From Sphingopyxis sp. (lineage in GTDB: Bacteria > Pseudomonadota > Alphaproteobacteria > Sphingomonadales > Sphingomonadaceae), in assembly GCA_017745175.1 (NCBI GenBank), contig JAGHZY010000007.1:1-64000 (forward strand): DNA of 64,000 nt, given 5' to 3'. The notes beneath the pieces are model-generated. The model searched no databases and had not been told where the DNA came from. It saw only the letters and a list, made by a program, of their open reading frames with translations. This document shows, piece by piece, positions 15,499-23,500 of this stretch. Position numbers and translations under genes: made by a program. Numbering within the stretch: the stretch's first letter is position 1; each line of letters begins with the position of its first letter.

Positions 15499-16208
15499 GC
15501 GGCGGCGATGTCCACCCGATCGGGAAGCCGCCAGTCGATTGCGCCGCGCCCCTGCGCCTCAAGAAACGCATTCGCCTGACTGAACGGCCGCGACCCGAAA
15601 AAGCCGTTGTGCGCCGACAGCGGCGAGGGATGCGGCGCGCGCAGGATCAGGTGCGGGCTTCCCGCCCCCAGCCCCGCGACATTCGCCGCCTTCTTCTGCG
15701 CATGGCTGCCCCACAGGATGAAGACCTTGGGCGCCGGATCGGCGGCGACCGCCGCGACGACCGCGTCGGTGAACTTCTCCCACCCCTTGCCCTGATGCGA
15801 CGCGGCCATGCCGCTCTCGACCGTCAGGCAATTGTTGAGCAGCAGCACGCCCTGTTCGGCCCAGGATTTGAGATAACCGTGCGGCGCGCGCGCGATGTCG
15901 AGGTCGCTCTGCATTTCCTTGTAGATGTTGACGAGGCTCGGCGGTGTCCGAACGCCGGGCTGGACCGAGAAACAGAGACCGTGCGCCTGCCCCGGCCCGT
16001 GATAGGGATCCTGCCCCAATATGACGACGCGGACGTCCTGCGGCGGCGTCGCGTCGAGCGCCGCGAACCAGTCGCGCGGCCGCGGAAAGATCGCCTTCCC
16101 CTTTGCGCGTTCGTCCGCGAGGAATCGCTTGAGCGCCGCCATATAGGGCTGCTCGAACTCGCCGCCGATACGCGCGAGCCAGTCGGGATGCAGTTTGACC
16201 TCGGCCAT
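15495..16208 (-). CDS. ung: uracil-DNA glycosylase, family 1
   Basis: A 237-residue protein with the catalytic water-activating motif GQDPYHG (65-71, D67) and the DNA-intercalation/His motif [21 protein letters not shown] near the C-terminus. CFSV and [10 protein letters not shown] are also family typical. It removes uracil from DNA at the start of base excision repair. Length and motifs are standard. It heads a four-gene minus-strand run (ung, tauE, DUF427, yaiI). Confidence 0.96.
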   Translation of the reverse strand: MAEVKLHPDWLARIGGEFEQPYMAALKRFLADERAKGKAIFPRPRDWFAALDATPPQDVRVVILGQDPYHGPGQAHGLCFSVQPGVRTPPSLVNIYKEMQSDLDIARAPHGYLKSWAEQGVLLLNNCLTVESGMAASHQGKGWEKFTDAVVAAVAADPAPKVFILWGSHAQKKAANVAGLGAGSPHLILRAPHPSPLSAHNGFFGSRPFSQANAFLEAQGRGAIDWRLPDRVDIAAA

Positions 16209-16297
16209 GCCCGCGCTTCACCAGAGGAGGGCGGGCTTGTCCAGTGCTGTCGCCCGGTGAACGGCGGTTAGCGACCGATTACGGACCTAACCAATAT

Positions 16298-16370
16298 CGT
16301 CACCCCGGACTTGATCCGGGGTCCATGACTTCAGCGCTGCGATGGATCCCGGATCAAGTCCGGGATGACG
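16298..16370. repeat. REP-like palindromic repeat, family A, copy 2
   Basis: Left arm cgtcaccccggacttgatcc (16298-16317) and right arm ggatcccggatcaagtccgg (16344-16363), followed by gatgacg. The arms are near-perfect complements. This is the better preserved of the two family A copies. It lies between ung and the end of the TonB receptor gene. Confidence 0.8.
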
Positions 16371-16399
16371 AATGTCCGGAATCCACCCCAAACCGACTG

Positions 16400-19300
16400 T
16401 CAAATCTTCCCGCGCACCCCCACGAAGAAGCGCCGGCCCAGATAATCATATTGCGTGCCGAACGCCGGCGCCTGCCCGATCACCGGCGGCGTCGCGGTAA
16501 CCACCGTCGACACGCGCGGCGGCGGGGTATCGAACAGGTTCGCGACCCCGAAGGTAATCCGGAAACGTTCGGCGACGTCGCGGCTCAGCGACAGCGAGTG
16601 ATAGAAGGTCGCGGGCACGCTGACGTCGGGGCAGAAGCGCCCGCCCGGGCGGAAGCCAGAGGTGCGGCACGCATCGCCGCCCTGCGCGCGCAGCAGATCC
16701 TCGGCGTTCGACGCCGCGCCGGTGACGTCGAGCCCGTAAAAGAGCGTCCAGCCGTCCTTCATCCAGCCGAGGTTGAAATCGCCGACCCATTTCGGATTGC
16801 CGATCTTGCCATTGTCGTCGACCTCGGTGCCGGGGAAGAGCGAAACCTTGTCCTTCATCTGCCACGTCATCTGCGCGCGGAAGGTCAGCGCGCCGAGCTT
16901 GCCGAGATCCTGATCGACAGCGAGCGACAGGTCGACGCCGCGGTTCCGCTGGCGGCTGATGTTGACATAGCGGTCGGTGACGCTCGCGACGCTCTGCCGG
17001 TCGGGACCCGCCGCCACGCGCGTGAACAGCCCGCACAGCGGCTCGTCGGCGACATCCGAATCATAGCAGCCGCGCAGGATGTTGCCCGCGCCGAGCAGGG
17101 TGATTTCGTCCTTCACCCTGATGTCGAAATAATCGACCGCGAGGCGCGTCTCGAGCCCGCCCCACAGCGCGCCTGACAGGTCCGGGGTCAGGATGACCGA
17201 CACCGTCTTCGCAGTCGAGGTTTCGGGCTTGAGCCGGCCGATGCCGCCGCCCGATACGATCGTCGCCGGGCCAATCCCGCCCGCATAATTGGGCGCGATG
17301 CCGTCGGCTGCGCAATTGTCGAAGATGCGCTGGCTGATCGCCCCCGCCGCGAGCCGCGCCGCGGTCTGGATGCACGGGTCGATTGCCTGCTGACCCAGGA
17401 AACCCGTCTGATCCTGAAGGAAGAGTTCGAACAGCGCCGGCGCGCGGAACGAGGTGCCCCATGTGCCGCGGAAACGCAGCCAGTCGGTGACCGCCCAGTC
17501 GGCGCCGACCTTCCACGTCGTGTCGCTGAAGCTGTCGCCCGCCCCGTCGCGGCGCGTCGCCTCGACATGTGTGTAGCGCGCCGCACCCGACAGCGTCAGC
17601 CGCTCGATCATCGGCAGGCCTTCGAGCAAGGGCACCTCGACCTCGCCGAACAGCTCCTTCGAAACGGTGCGCCCCGCGGTGATGCCCGAGGTCGTGAAAT
17701 TGGCGACATTGCCGGCGAGCGTTGCCTCGCCCGGCGTATCGCTGATCTCGTCGCGGCGGATATTCGCCCCGAACGCCGCGCCGACCGGCCCCGCGGGCAG
17801 GTTGAACAATTTCCCCGTCAGCAGAGCCTCCGCCGAGGTCTGCTTGAACAGCGTCCGCCCCGTCTCGCGCCCCGTCAGGAAAGTGCGCTCAGCCGGCGTG
17901 AAGTCGCCGCGCAGCACGCGCGGATCGGTGAAGTCGATGTCGATGCACGGCACCCCGCGGATCGCCGTCACCGTCCCCGCACACGAGCGCGTGCGCAAGG
18001 TCTGCGACGCGATCGCATCCTGATAGATGACATCCTGCATATAGCTCGCGTCCGAGCGGCTGTGCTGGCCGTGGACGTCCCACTTCCACCCGCCGCCGAA
18101 GTCGCCGCGCAGCCCGAACACGCCGCGATAATAATCGACGTCGGCTTCGCTTTCGGACTTCACCAGCACGCGCGGGCGCAGAATCAGATTGCCGCCGAAC
18201 TCGGCGTTGAGCGGATCGCCCATGTCGTTCGGGTCGCAATTATACTGCGTCGGATCGCAGAGGAAGAAAGGCAGCATCGACGCGCCGGTGAATTGCTGGA
18301 GCTCGATCCGCTGGAAACCGTTGTTGTGCGACTTGCGGTTGCTGAACAGGAATTCGCCATAGGCGGTAATGCCGTCGGTCACGTCATAGGCGCCCTCGAC
18401 GAAGGCGCTCACGCGGCGCACGTCGGAGAACACGTCCGAATCCTGCTCGACCGGCTCGAACTGGTTGAGCGCACCCGTCGATGGCCCGTCGAAATTGACC
18501 CCGAAGAAATTGGCGGGGCCGAACACGCCGATCGGGTTGTAGGCGTTGATCGGGATGCCGACGCCCGCGAATTCATTGCCATATTGGCCGGCGAAGATCG
18601 CCTGCCCGTTCGGCGCGATCAGCCCGGGGCCGAAGGTCGGAAAGCCATTCTCGTCGACCCCCGAAAAATCGCTGAACACGATCATGTTCGCCTGCGTGCT
18701 GCTGCACGCCGGGCGCCCGGTGCGGAAATCGACGATATCGGCGCGGCTGCCGTCGGCCTCGCGCTTCAGATATTCTTCGGAGCAGAAGAGGAAGCCGCGG
18801 TCGCGGCGCGTGAGGTTCTGCTGGCGGAAATAATCGACCGTCGCGAAGATATGGCCGCGGTCGAATTTCTGCCCGAAACTCGCATCGACGCCATGGCTTT
18901 CGCCGCCGCCATGTTCGGTGATCGACGAAAAGCCGCCGCCCTCGAAACCGTTCAGGTCGTTACGGGTCAAAATGTTGACCACGCCCGCGACCGCGTCCGA
19001 GCCATAGATCGACGAGGCGCCGGTCTTGAGTATCTCGACCTGCCGCACCACCGACAACGGCAGCACATTGAGGTCGAAGGGTGCAACTGCGCCGCGAATG
19101 CCCGCGGGGCCCGCGCGGCGACCGTTGATCAGCACCAGCGTCCGCTCGGCGCCCAGCCCGCGCAGCGACACGCTCTGCACATCGTTGCCGCCATTGGCGA
19201 CGAAGCGGTTCGAGATCGCCGAGGTGATCTGGATCGATCCCTGCGCCGCCGGGGTCGACTGCAGCACGTCGGCGAGCTGGACCTGCCCCTGCAGCTTCGC

Positions 19301-19471
19301 CGATTCGGGGTCGATGATCTGGATCGGGTCGGCGCTGGTGAATTCGCTCTTCGCGATGCGCGATCCGGTGACGATGATTTCGCCGCCCGCATCCTGCGCC
19401 ATCGCGGGGTTCGCCGTCAGGGCGATCGCCGAAGCCGTTGCGGCCAGAAACACCTGGGAACGGGTGTCCAT
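16400..19471 (-). CDS. TonB-dependent outer-membrane receptor
   Basis: A precursor of about 1020 residues. After a signal peptide (FLAATASAIALTANPAMAQ) comes a TonB box region (GGEIIVTGSRI) and then a plug domain with LADVLQSTPA, GLGAERTLVLINGRR and VEILKTGASSIYGSDAVAGVVNILT. The C-terminal beta barrel ends in FFVGVRGKI. It imports an unknown ligand across the outer membrane using TonB energy. ATG 19471 has aagga 7 bases upstream; an alternative ATG is at 19480. Large receptors of this type are numerous in sphingomonads. Adjacent genes (ung, hisE) give no clue to the ligand. Confidence 0.92.
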   Translation of the reverse strand: MDTRSQVFLAATASAIALTANPAMAQDAGGEIIVTGSRIAKSEFTSADPIQIIDPESAKLQGQVQLADVLQSTPAAQGSIQITSAISNRFVANGGNDVQSVSLRGLGAERTLVLINGRRAGPAGIRGAVAPFDLNVLPLSVVRQVEILKTGASSIYGSDAVAGVVNILTRNDLNGFEGGGFSSITEHGGGESHGVDASFGQKFDRGHIFATVDYFRQQNLTRRDRGFLFCSEEYLKREADGSRADIVDFRTGRPACSSTQANMIVFSDFSGVDENGFPTFGPGLIAPNGQAIFAGQYGNEFAGVGIPINAYNPIGVFGPANFFGVNFDGPSTGALNQFEPVEQDSDVFSDVRRVSAFVEGAYDVTDGITAYGEFLFSNRKSHNNGFQRIELQQFTGASMLPFFLCDPTQYNCDPNDMGDPLNAEFGGNLILRPRVLVKSESEADVDYYRGVFGLRGDFGGGWKWDVHGQHSRSDASYMQDVIYQDAIASQTLRTRSCAGTVTAIRGVPCIDIDFTDPRVLRGDFTPAERTFLTGRETGRTLFKQTSAEALLTGKLFNLPAGPVGAAFGANIRRDEISDTPGEATLAGNVANFTTSGITAGRTVSKELFGEVEVPLLEGLPMIERLTLSGAARYTHVEATRRDGAGDSFSDTTWKVGADWAVTDWLRFRGTWGTSFRAPALFELFLQDQTGFLGQQAIDPCIQTAARLAAGAISQRIFDNCAADGIAPNYAGGIGPATIVSGGGIGRLKPETSTAKTVSVILTPDLSGALWGGLETRLAVDYFDIRVKDEITLLGAGNILRGCYDSDVADEPLCGLFTRVAAGPDRQSVASVTDRYVNISRQRNRGVDLSLAVDQDLGKLGALTFRAQMTWQMKDKVSLFPGTEVDDNGKIGNPKWVGDFNLGWMKDGWTLFYGLDVTGAASNAEDLLRAQGGDACRTSGFRPGGRFCPDVSVPATFYHSLSLSRDVAERFRITFGVANLFDTPPPRVSTVVTATPPVIGQAPAFGTQYDYLGRRFFVGVRGKI

Positions 19472-19651
19472 TTCCTTCATCCTTGTCCGAACTGGAAGTT
19501 GATCCGCCCCCCGGCGCGTCGAAAAATATCCCCGAAGGCGTTTCGATATGGTTTACACGGCGGTAAGTTTTCACGGGGCGCTTCATCGCTTGTCGGGGCC
19601 CGCGCACGCCGCTACGCACGCCTGCGAAGGGCGGGGCGAAAGGATCGCGCG

Positions 19652-19981
19652 ATGGGCAAGGCAATGGGCGAAACGCTGGAACGGCTCGAGGCGGTCATCC
19701 GCGACCGGCTTGCGGCGGGCGATGCCGGTGCCTCCTATGTCGCGAGCCTCGCCGCGAAGGGCCGCGGCAAGATCGCGCAGAAGCTCGGCGAGGAAGCCGT
19801 CGAGACGGTGATCGCCGCGATCAGCGAGGACGACGCCGCGCTCGTCGGCGAGGCGAGCGACCTCATATTCCACCTCTCGATCCTGCTCGCGACACGCGGC
19901 CTCGCGTGGGACGACATCGCCGCCGAACTGGGGCGCCGCCACGGCACCTCGGGCCACGCCGAAAAAGCCGCCCGCAAATAA
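19652..19981 (+). CDS. hisE: phosphoribosyl-ATP pyrophosphatase HisE
   Basis: A 109-residue protein with the MazG-like helical core of HisE: LERLEAVIRDRLAAGDAGASYV, KGRGKIAQKLGEEAVETVIAA and EASDLIFHLSILLATRGL. The acidic EExxE and ExxD residues bind Mg. It hydrolyses phosphoribosyl-ATP in the second step of histidine synthesis. ATG 19652 is the start; a much longer open frame upstream is a shadow of the TonB receptor. It is followed by hinT after 9 bases. The usual hisF neighbour is not upstream. Confidence 0.94.
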   Translation: MGKAMGETLERLEAVIRDRLAAGDAGASYVASLAAKGRGKIAQKLGEEAVETVIAAISEDDAALVGEASDLIFHLSILLATRGLAWDDIAAELGRRHGTSGHAEKAARK

Positions 19982-19990
19982 GGAATCCCG

Positions 19991-20368
19991 ATGCCGATCG
20001 ACGCGACCCTCCCCTATGACGACAGCAATATCTTCGCGCGCATCCTGCGTGGCGAACTGCCGTCGAAGACGGTCTATGAGGACGAATTCGCCCTCGCCTT
20101 CCATGACATCAATCCGCAGGCGCCGCTCCACATCCTCGTGATCCCCAAGGGCCCGTACGTGAGCTGGGACGATTTCTCCGAACGCGGCAGCGACGCCGAA
20201 ATCGCGGGCTTCGTCCGCGCGGTCGGCAAGGTCGCGCGCGATCAGGGCCTCGTCGCCCCCGGCTACCGCCTGCTCGCCAACGTCGGCCTCGACAGCCATC
20301 AGGAAATCCCGCACCTCCACGTCCATATCTTCGCCGGACAGCCCCTCGGGCCGATGCTCGCGCGCTGA
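19991..20368 (+). CDS. hinT: HIT family protein (HinT-like purine nucleoside phosphoramidase)
   Basis: A 125-residue protein with the histidine triad HLHVHIF near the C-terminus and SNIFARILRGELPSKTVYEDEFALAFHDINPQAP at the N-terminus, typical of HinT/PKCI proteins. It hydrolyses adenosine phosphoramidates and aminoacyl-AMP. It sits 9 bases after hisE, a common alphaproteobacterial pairing. The 137 bases to the next gene hold only weak hairpins. Confidence 0.93.
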   Translation: MPIDATLPYDDSNIFARILRGELPSKTVYEDEFALAFHDINPQAPLHILVIPKGPYVSWDDFSERGSDAEIAGFVRAVGKVARDQGLVAPGYRLLANVGLDSHQEIPHLHVHIFAGQPLGPMLAR

Positions 20369-20505
20369 GATTTTCGCGGCCGTCTATGACGGCGGTCACA
20401 GCAATTTCGCCGACTGCGACTAACCGTGTGCCGCATACGGCGACGGGTGGACTCTGCCCCCTGTTTCCAGCAGGATAAAGTCCGGACCGAAACGGGGAGT
20501 TGACG

Positions 20506-23500
20506 ATGGGCAAGGGATGGCGCGCGCTGGCTACAGCATTGGCCGGCAAGGCGAAACTGGCGCTGATCCTGCCCCTCACCCTCGCGATGGCCGCGACCGC
20601 CACCGCCGACACGGTGCCGCAGGTCACGCTCGCGACGCCGGGCAGTTCGGGTACCGGCGACGGCACGATCACGCGCTTCACCTTGCGCTTCTCCGAAGAC
20701 ATGGTGCCGCTCGGCGATCCCCGCGCCCCCGCGCCCGCGACCAACGATTGCAAATTGCCCGCAGCCGGCCGCTGGGTCGATACGCGCACCTGGGTACTCG
20801 AATTCGACAAGCCGCTCCCCGGCGGGCTCGCCTGCCACGTCGAGCTCCGCGACGGGCTCAAGACCGCGCGCGGCGTGTCGGTCGCGGGCAACAGCCGCTT
20901 CGCGCTCGACACCGGCGGCCCCTCGGCGCGCGCCGTGCTCGCGGGCGGAATGGACGGCGATATCGAGGAGGACCAGATCTTCCTCGTCGCGACCAACGTC
21001 GCCGCCGATCGCGCCTCGGTCGGCCGCTTCGGCTATTGCGCGGTCGACGGCATCGGCGAGAAAATCCCGCTCGACGTGCTGCCGCGCGAGACGGCGACCG
21101 AAATCCTGAGCGGGCTTGGCGACAACAGCTGGTCGCGCCAGTCTTTCACCGAGGACGCCGGCCTGCCGCAGCGCTTCCCCGCCGCCGGCGCCGACCGCGA
21201 GGCCGCGCTCGATCGCATCGTCCCCGTCAAATGCCGCCGTCCGCTGCCCCCGGGCCGCGAAATGGCGCTCGTCTGGGATGCGCGTATTTCGCAGGCGGGT
21301 GTGCCCGGCCGCACCGCGGGCCGCGACCAGCGCTTCGACCATGACGTGCGCCCGGCCTTCACGGCGAAGATGTCGTGCAGCCGCATCAACCCGCAGGCGG
21401 GCTGCAACCCGGTCAAGGATGTGACGCTGAGCTTCGCGTCGCCCGTCGCGCGCGCGACCATCCTCGCCGCGACGCTCGAAACTGCCGACGGCAAGCGCCT
21501 GACGCCCAAGATCGACGACGACGACAAGAATGACGCATGGCTCACCACGGTCCGCTTCGCCGGTCCGCTGCCGCAGAATGTCGACGCGACGCTCGTGCTG
21601 CCCGAGGGCATCACCGACCAGAGTGGCCGCAAGCTGCAGAACCAGTCGAACTTCCCGCTGAAATTCCACATCGACCGCGCCCCGCCGCTCGTCAAATTCG
21701 CCGCCGAGTTCGGCATATTGGAGGCGGGCGAAGGTGGCGTGCTCCCCGTCACCGTCCGCGGGGTCGAAAACAGCCTCGTCCAGTCGAACCTCAAAATGCC
21801 CGCGACCGCGCTCAAGGTCGGCGACGACGATGCCGCGATCGCGCGCTGGCTGAAGCGCGTCGCCGACGCCGACGACACCGACTATCGCGAGGAAAAGAAC
21901 GCCGCGGGCAAGGCGGTCACCGTCAACTACACCGGCAGCAAGTCGGTGTTCGACGGCGCGCCGTCGGGCGGCGAGCGCCGCGACCTGCAGCTCACCCCGC
22001 CGGGCGGCGGCAAGGAGTTCGAGGTCGTCGGCATACCCCTGTCGGAAAAGGGCTTCCACGTCGTCGAGATCGCGAGTCCTGAGTTGGGCGCCGCACTGCT
22101 CGGCCGCAGGGCGACGCGCTATGTCGCGACCGCGGCGCTCGTCACCAACATGGCGGTGCACTTCAAATGGGGCCGCGAAGGCTCGCTCGCGTGGGTCACC
22201 GCGCTCGACACCGGCCTCCCTGTTTCGGGCGCCGAAATCCGCGTCACCGACGCCTGCACCGGCCGCCTGCTCGCGCGCGGCACCGCCGACAAGGCGGGGC
22301 GCCTCGCCTTCGCGGGCGGTTTGCCGCAGCCCGAAACCTATTCGAGCTGCCGCGACGATGCCGACCCGGCCAGCAGCGAGGGCCATGCGCTGATGGTCAG
22401 CGCACGCTCGGGCGATGATTTCAGCTTCACGCTCACCGACTGGGGCAGCGGCATCCGTCCCTATGACTTCGACCTCCCCTATGGCTGGTCCGAACGGAGC
22501 GACATTCTCCACACCGTCTTCGACCGCGCGCTCGTGAAAGCGGGCGAGACCGTGCATATGAAGCACATCCTGCGCCGCCCGGTCGGCACCGGCTTCCGCA
22601 CCCCCGAGGCGCTGGCGGGCAAGCTCCGCCTGGTCCACCGCGGCTCGGATACCGAATTCGAAATGCCCTTCGCGATCGCCGCGAGCGGCAGCGGCGACAC
22701 GACATGGAACGTCCCCGCGTCGGCGCCGATGGGCGATTATGAACTCGTCTTCGTGACGAAAGACAAGGACGGCGAGGACAAGACGATCTGGTCGGGCCAG
22801 TCGGTCAAGGTCGACGAATATCGCCTGCCGACGATGAAGGCGACGATCACCGGACCAAAGACCGCGCTCGTGCGTCCCGCCGCCGTGCCGCTCAACCTCT
22901 TCGTCGGTTATCTGTCGGGCGGTCCCGCGCCGAATATTCCGGTCGAACTGCGCACCAATTTCCGCTCATCCTGGTCGCCGCCCGAAGATTATCGCGACTG
23001 GGACTTCGACGGCCAGCCGGTGAAGGAAGGCGTCGTCCAGCTCGACGACAGCGGCGACGAACCCTCGGCCGAACTGCCGCTCGCGCGTTCGGTGCCGCTG
23101 AAACTCGACGCCAATGGCGCCGCGACGACCAGCGTGACGGTCGATCAGCCGATCACCGAACCGACGCTGATGGCCGCCGAAATGGATTATGAGGACGCCA
23201 ATGGCGAGACGCTGACGTCCAGCCGCCGCATCACCCTCTATCCCTCGGCCGTTCGCCTCGGCGTCAAGACCGACGGCTGGCTGATGCGCGACAATGATCT
23301 GCGCCTCAATTTCATCGCGCTCGACCTCGATGGCAAGCCGATCGCCGGCAAACGCATATCGGTCGCAGTCTATAACCGTGAGATCATCACCGCGCGGCGC
23401 CGCCTGATCGGCGGCTTCTACGCCTATGACAACCAGATGCGCACGACGAAGCTGGACGCGACCTGTTCGGCGACAACCGACAAGCTCGGCCGCGCGAGCT

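Noticed and set aside
17567-19651. Long N-terminal extension of hisE
   Set aside because: The open frame continues upstream only because it is antisense to the TonB receptor; HisE begins at ATG 19652.
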